NCBI GenBank assembly: GCA_904502215.1
Contig: CAJGDQ010000043.1
Span: forward strand, 1-7,750
Length of the DNA stretch: 7,750 bases
Reading direction: 5' to 3'
Source: Clostridiaceae bacterium
Lineage (GTDB): Bacteria; Bacillota; Clostridia; Oscillospirales; Acutalibacteraceae
Part shown: positions 1 through 6,514 of the stretch, piece by piece
How the letters are laid out: every line of letters starts with the position of its first letter
Position numbering within the stretch: the first letter of the stretch is position 1
Translations under genes and position numbers: made by a program
Notes under the pieces: model-generated
The model's database searches: none
Seen by the model: only the letters and a program-made list of their open reading frames with translations
What the model was told of the DNA's origin: nothing

Positions 1-2088
1 ATTAATAAGCTTTTCCTTCATAGCCTCTTTAAGCTCATCAAGCATCAAAGCGGCAATTTCAGAAAGCGATTTCTCCGATAAGGGAGAGAAAACAACAATC
101 TCATCAACCCTTGCTATAAACTCAGGTCTTAAGAAGCCTTCCAGCGCCTTTAAAGCCTTTTCCTTAGACGCATCGGCCACAGTTCTTCCAAAGCCCAAAA
201 GGTTTTCGTTTCTATCGCTTCCCGCATTTGAAGTCATAACAACTATTGTGTTCTCAAAATTAACAGTTCTGCCTCCTGCATCGGTAATTCTTCCGTCATC
301 AAGAATTTGAAGAAGGATATTAAGCACATCGGGATGAGCCTTTTCGATTTCATCGAATAAAACTACCGAATAGGGCTTTCTTCTAACCTTTTCGGTTAGC
401 TGACCTGCCTCATCAAAGCCAACATATCCGGGAGGCGCACCAATAATTCTGGATACCGAGTGTTTTTCCATAAATTCCGACATATCAAGTCTTATAAGTG
501 TTTCAGGAGTATCAAAAAGCTGTTCGGATAAAACCTTAACAAGCTGAGTTTTACCAACCCCTGTAGGACCTACAAATATAAAGGAAGCGGGTCTATGAAG
601 CTTTCCTGTTTTAATCCTTGAACGCTTAACGGCAGAGGCTACTAATTTTGTTGCCTCTTCTTGTCCGATAATCTTCTCGTTGAGCTTATCCTCTAACTCA
701 GCAAGCTTTTTAAGGTCGCTTTCCTGAACCTTGGAAGCGGGAATGCCTGTCCAAAGCTCGATAACCTTTGCAATATCCATATCGGTTACGGTATTATCGG
801 AAGCCGGCTCATAAAGTCCATTGGCTATATCCTTATATTTTTGAAGCTCGGCCTTAACCATAGCCTGTTTTTCATAATCGGGATTTTCAACCTCAGCCTC
901 TAACTCTTCAAGCTTAACCGAAAATTCAGCAACCTTTTTATTAGCAATATAAAGTTCATCAATAGCCTTATTTTTAAGACTGGCGCAAGCACAGGCCTCA
1001 TCCAAAAGGTCGATAGCCTTATCGGGCAAATATCTATCGGTTACATATCTTTCAGATAAAATAACCGCCTTTTTAACAATACTTTCAGGGATTACAACAT
1101 TATGGAAGCCCTCATAATAACTCTTAACTCCCATAAGAATTTCCTCAGCCTCCGATATAGATGGCTCTTCAATTGTAACAGGTTGGAAGCGGCGTTCTAA
1201 TGCAGCATCCTTTTCGATATACTTTCTATATTCCTTAAAGGTTGTAGCGCCGATAACCTGAATTTCGCCTCTTGACAAAGCGGGTTTTAAAATATTTGCG
1301 GCATTCATAGAGCCCTCAGAAGAATCGCCGGCTCCAACAAGATTATGAATTTCATCAATAAATAAAATTATATTTCCTGCTGCCTTTATCTCCTCAACAA
1401 GACCTTTAACCCTGCTTTCAAACTGACCTCTGAACTGAGTGCCTGCAACAAGACCTGTTAAATCAAGAAGGAAAATTTCTTTATCCAAAAGTCTTGCAGG
1501 GGCTTCCTCTCTTGCGATTTGAAGAGCAAGTCCCTCAGCGATAGCAGTTTTACCAACACCCGGCTCTCCTATAAGGCAAGGGTTATTCTTACTGCGGCGG
1601 GATAATATTTGAATGGTGCGATAAAGCTCCTTTTCCCTGCCGATGATAACATCTATTTCGCCTCTTTTAGCCTTCTCGGTAAGGTTGGTGCAATACTGCT
1701 CCATAAATCTACGGCGTTTTTTCTTTGGTTTTTCTTTAGAATCAGCCTTTTCGCCTGTTTCTTCCTTTTTCTCAGGATTAATACCAAAGCTTCCGAGAAT
1801 TTTATTGAAGATAGGCATAGCGGGTGCTGTGCCCAAATCAAAGGTTTCATCATTTAAAGCGGCATCATCCGAGTCCTCATCAAAACTCATTAAATCCATA
1901 AACTGCTCGCTCATTTGCTCGATATCTTCATCCGAGATATTCATTTTTTTGAGCATATCATCAACAGGCTTTATGCCAAGCTCCTTAGCGCAAACAAGGC
2001 ATAATCCGTTTGGCTCGGCATTAGGATTTGACATATCCGAAAGAAAAACAACTGCCGGGCGTTTTTTGCATTTTGAACAAAGCTTCAT
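1..2088 (-). CDS. clpE: Clp/Hsp100 AAA+ unfoldase, zinc-finger ClpE/ClpC type, C-terminus cut by window edge
   Basis: This is an ATP-driven unfoldase that threads damaged or tagged cytosolic proteins into the ClpP protease. The window holds 696 codons with no stop, so the C-terminal domain (roughly the last 80-100 residues, judged from relatives) lies outside. Visible in order: a four-Cys zinc finger (C4, C7, C30, C33); an acidic stretch at about 47-76; a Lys/Glu-rich linker at about 105-127; AAA domain 1 with Walker A GEPGVGKT (174-181), pore loop GTQFRG (216-221), Walker B D245/E246 and Arg fingers R299/R300; a short coiled-coil/UVR-like middle segment (about 380-425); and AAA domain 2 with Walker A GPTGVGKT (507-514), pore loop GYVG (554-557), Walker B D579/E580 and a ClpP-docking-type LGF loop (631-633). 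The usual ClpC N-terminal double repeat is absent and a zinc finger takes its place, which is the ClpE architecture; databases may still name it ClpC. ATG at 2086-2088 is chosen because a strong AAGGAG precedes it and the first CxxC follows at once. The gene is last in the visible operon. No CtsR, McsA or McsB gene is visible. Confidence 0.95.
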   Translation of the reverse strand, partial: MKLCSKCKKRPAVVFLSDMSNPNAEPNGLCLVCAKELGIKPVDDMLKKMNISDEDIEQMSEQFMDLMSFDEDSDDAALNDETFDLGTAPAMPIFNKILGSFGINPEKKEETGEKADSKEKPKKKRRRFMEQYCTNLTEKAKRGEIDVIIGREKELYRTIQILSRRSKNNPCLIGEPGVGKTAIAEGLALQIAREEAPARLLDKEIFLLDLTGLVAGTQFRGQFESRVKGLVEEIKAAGNIILFIDEIHNLVGAGDSSEGSMNAANILKPALSRGEIQVIGATTFKEYRKYIEKDAALERRFQPVTIEEPSISEAEEILMGVKSYYEGFHNVVIPESIVKKAVILSERYVTDRYLPDKAIDLLDEACACASLKNKAIDELYIANKKVAEFSVKLEELEAEVENPDYEKQAMVKAELQKYKDIANGLYEPASDNTVTDMDIAKVIELWTGIPASKVQESDLKKLAELEDKLNEKIIGQEEATKLVASAVKRSRIKTGKLHRPASFIFVGPTGVGKTQLVKVLSEQLFDTPETLIRLDMSEFMEKHSVSRIIGAPPGYVGFDEAGQLTEKVRRKPYSVVLFDEIEKAHPDVLNILLQILDDGRITDAGGRTVNFENTIVVMTSNAGSDRNENLLGFGRTVADASKEKALKALEGFLRPEFIARVDEIVVFSPLSEKSLSEIAALMLDELKEAMKEKLIN

Positions 2089-2097
2089 TTTTTTAAT

Positions 2098-2105
2098 AAC
2101 TCCTT
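2098..2105 (-). promoter_or_regulatory. Shine-Dalgarno of the clp gene, overlapping the cvpA stop codon
   Basis: The minus strand reads AAGGAGTT here, 9-11 bases before the clp ATG at 2088. The cvpA stop TAA (2104-2106) supplies the first bases of the site, so a ribosome ending on cvpA sits on the clp initiation region. This fixes the clp start and suggests translational coupling; the coupling is inferred. Confidence 0.75.
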
Positions 2106-2790
2106 AAAATGGTGCGATTTCGGTCAATAATTTAAAAATATAAGAATCGTTTATATTTTCAGGCGTGAAGATTAAAAATCCGTTTTGGGTAAAGGAAACG
2201 ATGACCGATATAACAAGGCAAAAAACCAATGCTATTACGCTTCCCTTAAATATTCCAACTATTCCGCCCAAAATTCTATTTGCCTTTCCAACAAGACTGA
2301 AGGAAAAGAGTTTGTTGATAATTTTGGCCAAGAATCTAAAAACAATCCATAAAACAACAAATATTATAACCGAATAAATAAGTCCTAAAACCCTAACTGC
2401 TATCGGCTTTATAACATTTTGCGAAACACCTTTAACAGCGGTTTCAACACCTTGAGATATATCCTCGGTTACCGATTGGGTTATACCCTCGGAATCAAGA
2501 CTTAATCTATCGGCGTTATTGATTATAAACTTGGGCATAGAATCCCATATATTTTGAACAGCGTTTTCACTGCTTTGAGCAGTTTCACTTGACACAGCAT
2601 TCAAAATAGGCGGCTCAATTATTTTATCATATGTAGTGGCGGCAAGGGGTGAACTAAATGTGAACGCTAAAATAATTGCAGCAACTACTCCAACCGCCTC
2701 AACTATAGTTTTAACAAAACCTTTTTTTGCCGAAATCAAGCAAAAAATCAGAATAATAGCAATAACTATTAAATCAAGAACTATACCCAT
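2104..2790 (-). CDS. CvpA family integral membrane protein
   Basis: This 228-residue membrane protein belongs to the CvpA family, named for a gene needed for colicin V production in E. coli. The molecular role in Firmicutes is not settled; envelope homeostasis has been proposed for relatives. Four hydrophobic helices can be read at about 2-20, 28-50, 132-158 and 173-200. The family hallmarks are a short basic turn after helix 1 (AKKGFVKTIVE, 21-31) and the Gly-rich start of helix 4 (GKANRILGGIVGIFKG, 168-183). An 80-residue loop between helices 2 and 3 is polar and rich in Ser, Glu and Gln, with an amphipathic helix-like stretch at about 102-128. ATG at 2788-2790 follows AAGGGAG (2797-2803) with a 6-base spacer, and that site lies inside the end of the upstream gene. 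Only 3 bases separate it from the DUF5711-like gene and 15 from clp, so it is clearly part of the operon. The family call is firm; the function is unknown. Confidence 0.88.
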   Translation of the reverse strand: MGIVLDLIVIAIILIFCLISAKKGFVKTIVEAVGVVAAIILAFTFSSPLAATTYDKIIEPPILNAVSSETAQSSENAVQNIWDSMPKFIINNADRLSLDSEGITQSVTEDISQGVETAVKGVSQNVIKPIAVRVLGLIYSVIIFVVLWIVFRFLAKIINKLFSFSLVGKANRILGGIVGIFKGSVIALVFCLVISVIVSFTQNGFLIFTPENINDSYIFKLLTEIAPF

Positions 2791-2793
2791 AAT

Positions 2794-4083
2794 TTACTCC
2801 CTTTCAAGCTCAACCTTTTCAATTTTATTATCTGTTATAACCGCAACAGAATTGCTGGACCTAACAGCAATTTTAATAGCACCGAATCCGCAAGAGGCAT
2901 CTCTTATAACCTCTCCCTCTTTATTTATAAGGGAAATATCGGTTTCGCTCATACAATAAATATGACCGCCATAGGTTCTTATATCACTTAAAATTCCGTT
3001 ATATTTAATTTCAGCCTTAAGCTTTCCTGATTTATTGAAAAAGGCAATTCTATTATCGGTTTTATCGTTATCTCGGTTGAAAACAGCAATGTATCCGCCT
3101 TTGCCCGCTCTGAAAAACGCCGTATTATATTCGTTTTCATAAACCTTGGTTTTATATCCCGACCAACGAACAAATTTCACCTTATTCGAGGTTGCAACCG
3201 CAAAATAAGATGGATGAGTGCTATCTATCTCATAAACCAAGGAGCCATCAAAGCTCTCGCTCCACTCGGCAGTTGGTGATTTAAAACCTAAAACGCTAAT
3301 TTTAGAATTAAACTTTCCAACGCCGGCGCTAAAGGTTGAAACAGCAATTTTTTTGCCGTTTGGTGAAATGGCAACGTTATTAACCGTATCCTCAGCCGAA
3401 TACCATTCATAAACCATTTTGCCTCGTTTATTATAAACCGAAACGGCTGTTGCATATTTATCGGAATAGGTTGCAATAGCATAAGCCCCCGAATCCGAAA
3501 TTGCCGCAGTTATAATTGGCTTTTCGGTTTTGATATTTGATTTTAATTTTGCAAGGTCAAAAATCAGCACCTGATTTGAACCTTGATTGAAAACCAAAGC
3601 CCTGCTCGAAGAGGTTTTTAAAACAGGATTTTCAAATCCATGAGCATAGGAAAAAAGCTCCTTGCCCGAATTTGAATATGCGCTGATATGACTGTTACTC
3701 AAAATATAATAATATGAGTTTTTATTAACACAGTTCAATGTTTGAGTTCCCTCAAGCTCTATTGGGTAACTGCCAGAGCCTATAAGAGAAAGGGCGTTTG
3801 AAATACTATCAAAAACTCCAACAGGCAAGAAAATTTGAAACAAAGCAACTATAAGGATTACCACCGCTGCCGCAATGGCTCCTATTTTGAGCTTTCTTAA
3901 ATTTTCGCCTTTATTACCCTTCACAACCTTCATCTTCTCTTTAGGAGTTGAAGGTCTTTTTCTTTTAAGTGTTGGAGCCATTTTAATTTCAGCCGTTTCC
4001 TCTTTTGGCTTTATACGGCTTTTTTTAACCCTTTTGGGTTTAGCCGCTAACTTACTGTGCTTCTTCTTTTTATATTCAGGCAT
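2794..4083 (-). CDS. DUF5711-like membrane-anchored beta-propeller protein, function unknown
   Basis: This 429-residue protein has three visible parts. Residues 1-66 form a very basic tail: I count 26 Lys/Arg against 6 Glu. One transmembrane helix follows at about 67-90. Residues 105-429 form a beta-rich domain built of recurring short strands. Blade-like repeats are seen at AYSNSGKELFSY (135-146), VYNKRGKMVYEW (216-227), FFNKSGKLKAEI (348-359) and LINKEGEVIRDA (385-396), and a WD40-like strand VNNVAISPNGKKIAVS lies at 234-249. This matches the layout of DUF5711 proteins of Firmicutes, recalled from memory, which have a PQQ/WD-like propeller. By the positive-inside rule the basic tail is cytoplasmic and the propeller is extracytoplasmic. 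No catalytic motif was recognised; a scaffold or sensor role is only a guess. ATG at 4081-4083 has TAAGGTG 8 bases upstream, formed partly by the truA stop codon. It is 12 bases from truA and 3 bases from cvpA. Confidence 0.85.
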   Translation of the reverse strand: MPEYKKKKHSKLAAKPKRVKKSRIKPKEETAEIKMAPTLKRKRPSTPKEKMKVVKGNKGENLRKLKIGAIAAAVVILIVALFQIFLPVGVFDSISNALSLIGSGSYPIELEGTQTLNCVNKNSYYYILSNSHISAYSNSGKELFSYAHGFENPVLKTSSSRALVFNQGSNQVLIFDLAKLKSNIKTEKPIITAAISDSGAYAIATYSDKYATAVSVYNKRGKMVYEWYSAEDTVNNVAISPNGKKIAVSTFSAGVGKFNSKISVLGFKSPTAEWSESFDGSLVYEIDSTHPSYFAVATSNKVKFVRWSGYKTKVYENEYNTAFFRAGKGGYIAVFNRDNDKTDNRIAFFNKSGKLKAEIKYNGILSDIRTYGGHIYCMSETDISLINKEGEVIRDASCGFGAIKIAVRSSNSVAVITDNKIEKVELERE

Positions 4084-4091
4084 TCTCTTAT

Positions 4092-4098
4092 CACCTTA
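4092..4098 (-). promoter_or_regulatory. Shine-Dalgarno of the DUF5711-like gene, overlapping the truA stop codon
   Basis: The minus strand reads TAAGGTG, 8 bases before the ATG at 4083. The TAA is the truA stop (4096-4098). This supports the chosen start and suggests that translation of the membrane protein is coupled to truA. Confidence 0.65.
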
Positions 4099-4830
4099 AT
4101 AAATAACTTTTTCTAAACTTAGTCCCTCAGGCGGAGCAGTTTTGCCCGCCAAATTCCTGTCCTTCGAAAGTAGGATTTTCTCGGCATCCCAAGGTTCAAT
4201 CTTGCCATCCGAAACATCAACGGCAGTTCCAACGATTATGCGAACCATATTATATAAAAATCCGTTGCCTTTAACCGTTATCTTAATGATATTATCCTTT
4301 TCCTCGGCGAAGCATTCATAAATTTCTCTAACCGTATCCTTAACCGTTCTTCCCGAAGAGGAAAAGGCTTCAAAATCATGAAGTCCTATAAGTCTTGAAA
4401 GGAAATCATTCATTCTTTCAACATTTAAAGGTCTTCCTATTTGCCAAGAATATCTTGAAAGAAAAGGGTTTCTGATGCGGCTATTTAAGATTGTATACTG
4501 ATATACCTTAGCCTTTGCCGAATATCTTGCATGAAAATCGGGGTCAACCTCTTTATACTCGGTTACCGAAATATCACTCGGCAAAAGTGCCGTAAGACCT
4601 CTTAAAAAGGCATCGGCAGGTAGCTTTTCATCGCAATCAAAATGCAAATAAAATTCCTTTGCATGAACACCCGCATCGGTTCTGCTGCAGCCTGTAACAT
4701 TCGTTTTTTCGCCGAGAATTTTAAAAAGTGCATCACCTATAACCTCTTGAACGGTTATCGCATTAGGCTGAATTTGCCAGCCGTGATAGGCAGTGCCGTC
4801 ATAGCTGATTTTAAGTAATACTCTTTTCAT
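4096..4830 (-). CDS. truA: tRNA pseudouridine(38-40) synthase TruA
   Basis: TruA converts uridines 38, 39 and 40 in the anticodon stem-loop of many tRNAs to pseudouridine in the cytoplasm, needing no cofactor. The 244 residues match the usual bacterial length. Family motifs are intact: the N-terminal strand ISYDGTAYHGWQIQ (8-21), the catalytic Asp D52 inside GCSRTDAGVHA (47-57), the conserved active-site Tyr Y110 in KVYQYTI, the RTVKDTVREI strand, and the C-terminal GNGFLYNMVRIIVGT block typical of TruA. ATG at 4828-4830 is preceded by AAAGGGG (4840-4846) with a 9-base spacer, and starting there gives the expected MKRVLLKISYDG opening. It lies 17 bases after ecfT. The ecfA1-ecfA2-ecfT-truA order is common in Firmicutes, where rplM and rpsI often follow; here a DUF5711-like gene follows instead. 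Nothing suggests damage or altered activity. Confidence 0.97.
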   Translation of the reverse strand: MKRVLLKISYDGTAYHGWQIQPNAITVQEVIGDALFKILGEKTNVTGCSRTDAGVHAKEFYLHFDCDEKLPADAFLRGLTALLPSDISVTEYKEVDPDFHARYSAKAKVYQYTILNSRIRNPFLSRYSWQIGRPLNVERMNDFLSRLIGLHDFEAFSSSGRTVKDTVREIYECFAEEKDNIIKITVKGNGFLYNMVRIIVGTAVDVSDGKIEPWDAEKILLSKDRNLAGKTAPPEGLSLEKVIY

Positions 4831-4847
4831 AAGGCACCGCCCCTTTC

Positions 4848-5657
4848 TTAAAGAATTATATTAATGAGAATAACTCCCAAAAGCATTAAAACTGTTATAA
4901 CGCTAAGATATAAATCAAGCATTTTGAGCTTCATTTGCTTCATTCTGGTTTTACCCTCGCCGCCATTATAGCAACGGCATTCCATAGCCTCGGCCAATTC
5001 ATAAGCTCTTCTGACAGAGGATATAAGAAGCGGAATTAAAATCGGAATTAAAGCCTTAACCCTCTCAATAATTCCTCCGCTCTCAAGGTCGGCGCCCCTG
5101 GCCTTTTGGGCATTCATAATCTTTTCAGCCTCTTCGATAAGGGTTGGAATGAATCTTAAAGCTATGGTCATCATCATAGCTAAAGTATGCACCGCATTCT
5201 TAAGGCCTAAAAATCTTAAAGGACTTAAAAGACTTTCAATTGCATCGGTTAAATCATTAGGTGTTGTTGTATAGGTCAGCACCGAGCTTATAAAAATCAA
5301 GAGCATTATCCTCGTTGCCATAAAAATAGCCTTGAAAACTCCCTCGGTTGTTATACTTAACTTCCAAAACTCAACCAAAACAGTTGAGCCATCGCCATAA
5401 AAAAGATTGATTATAGCAGTGAAAATAAGTATCGGCAAAATTGCCTTCATATTTTTAAGATAAAGCTTTATCGGAACTTTCGATACCGCTATAACAAGAG
5501 CCACCGAAACAAAAGAAAACAAAAGAGCGAACATATTCGAGGATAAAAATATAAAAACGATAAAAATTATCATTAAAATCATTTTTATTCTCGGGTCGGC
5601 TGAATGAATGGGAGATTTTGCTTGATAATACTGACCGAAGGTTATATCCCTAAGCAT
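4848..5657 (-). CDS. ecfT: ECF transporter transmembrane coupling subunit EcfT
   Basis: EcfT is the membrane subunit that links the EcfA1/EcfA2 ATPases to interchangeable substrate-binding S components for vitamins and other micronutrients. The 269 residues fit the family. The N-terminus carries the DPRIKM motif (21-26), followed by several hydrophobic helices (about 25-58, 70-88, 108-130, 155-172, 203-216 and 248-269). The two ATPase-coupling motifs sit on the cytoplasmic side: AQKARGADLESG (183-194, canonical Ala-Arg-Gly at 186-188) and AMECRCYNGGEGKTR (224-238), where Cys-Arg-Cys replaces a strict Ala-Arg-Gly. ATG at 5655-5657 overlaps the end of ecfA2 by 8 bases and has AGGGGG (5664-5669) 6 bases upstream, inside ecfA2, pointing to coupled translation and matched subunit amounts. 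No S-component gene is visible, as expected for a group II module shared by several S proteins encoded elsewhere. Confidence 0.96.
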   Translation of the reverse strand: MLRDITFGQYYQAKSPIHSADPRIKMILMIIFIVFIFLSSNMFALLFSFVSVALVIAVSKVPIKLYLKNMKAILPILIFTAIINLFYGDGSTVLVEFWKLSITTEGVFKAIFMATRIMLLIFISSVLTYTTTPNDLTDAIESLLSPLRFLGLKNAVHTLAMMMTIALRFIPTLIEEAEKIMNAQKARGADLESGGIIERVKALIPILIPLLISSVRRAYELAEAMECRCYNGGEGKTRMKQMKLKMLDLYLSVITVLMLLGVILINIIL

Positions 5658-6513
5658 TTTTATCCCCCTCTCTCAGTCTCTCTAGCTCCTTAATTGCAGC
5701 TTCAACTGTGAAAACATCAGGATTTACGGGAATACCCATACTTTTAAGTTTTGAAAAAACCTTAGTTACAACCGGAACATTAAGCCCTATTTCTAAAAGC
5801 TTTTCACCCTTAGAGAATACCTCGTTTACACTGCCAAACATCTCAATTTTACCCTTATTCATAACAAGGATTTTATCGACAGTTTGAGCCATATCCTCCA
5901 TACTATGCGAAATGATTATTACCGTGGCATCATATGCCTTGCGGTAATCCTTAATTATTTGCATAACATCCTCTCGGCCTCTGGGGTCGAGCCCTGCCGT
6001 TGGCTCATCAAAAACTATAACCTCAGGACGCATTGCAAGAACGCCGGCTATTGCAACCCTTCTTTTTTCTCCTCCCGATAAATCAAAAGGGGATTTTTCT
6101 AAATATTCTGGCTTCACGCCAACAATTTTGCAAATTTCTTCTATTCTATTTTCAAGCTCTTCTCCCTCAAGGCCCATATTTTTAGGACCAAAAGCAATAT
6201 CAGCATAAACAGTTTCCTCAAAAAGCTGATACTCGGGATACTGAAAAACAAGACCCACTTTTGAACGGATTTTTCTAATTTCCTTAGGGCTCTTCCAAAT
6301 ATCCTCATTCTCTAAAAGAACCGTTCCCTCTGTTGGCTTCAAAAGTCCGTTAAGATGTTGAACAAGGGTTGATTTACCCGAGCCGGTATGCCCGATAATA
6401 CCGATTATTTCACCCTTTTCGATGCTAAAGCTAACATTGCTAACCGCATCATTAACAAAGGGGGTATTACCGCTATATGAATGGGTTAAACCCCTAACCT
6501 CTAAGATTGACAA
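5650..6513 (-). CDS. ecfA2: ECF transporter ATP-binding subunit EcfA2, TTG start
   Basis: This is one of the two ATPases that power the ECF importer; it pairs with EcfA1 under EcfT on the inner face of the membrane. In its 287 residues the full ABC set is visible: Walker A GHTGSGKST (41-49), Q-loop Q91 in VFQYPEYQLF, signature LSGGE (145-149), Walker B VIVFDE (165-170), D-loop AGLDP (173-177) and switch His H203. The YPEYQLFEETVYADIAFGP segment and the AGLDP form are typical of EcfA2 rather than EcfA1. The start is TTG (6511-6513): GGAGG lies 9 bases upstream, and translation from it gives the expected MSILEVRGLTHSY opening, with no suitable ATG nearby. One base separates it from the ecfA1 stop, and its last 8 bases overlap ecfT. 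All catalytic residues are present, so it should be active. Confidence 0.96.
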   Translation of the reverse strand: MSILEVRGLTHSYSGNTPFVNDAVSNVSFSIEKGEIIGIIGHTGSGKSTLVQHLNGLLKPTEGTVLLENEDIWKSPKEIRKIRSKVGLVFQYPEYQLFEETVYADIAFGPKNMGLEGEELENRIEEICKIVGVKPEYLEKSPFDLSGGEKRRVAIAGVLAMRPEVIVFDEPTAGLDPRGREDVMQIIKDYRKAYDATVIIISHSMEDMAQTVDKILVMNKGKIEMFGSVNEVFSKGEKLLEIGLNVPVVTKVFSKLKSMGIPVNPDVFTVEAAIKELERLREGDKNA

Positions 6514-6514
6514 A

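Noticed and set aside
1609..1857. Short plus- and minus-strand frames inside clp
   Set aside because: They are out of frame with the conserved Clp Walker A region and linker and show no domain or convincing ribosome-binding site.
1643..2107. A 154-codon plus-strand open frame opposite the clp gene
   Set aside because: It lies wholly antisense to a frame with a clear zinc finger and AAA domain. Its protein is Ser/Ile/Phe-rich with no recognisable motif, as expected for a shadow of AT-rich coding DNA.
3875..4099. A hydrophobic 74-codon plus-strand frame that could pass for a small membrane protein
   Set aside because: It is the reverse complement of the Lys-rich tail and transmembrane segment of the DUF5711-like gene; Lys codons read backwards give Phe/Leu. 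No ribosome-binding site supports it.
4831..4847. Possible promoter or regulatory gap between ecfT and truA
   Set aside because: At 17 bases it is the longest gap in the window, but it holds only the truA Shine-Dalgarno site and its spacer; no hairpin or promoter boxes fit.
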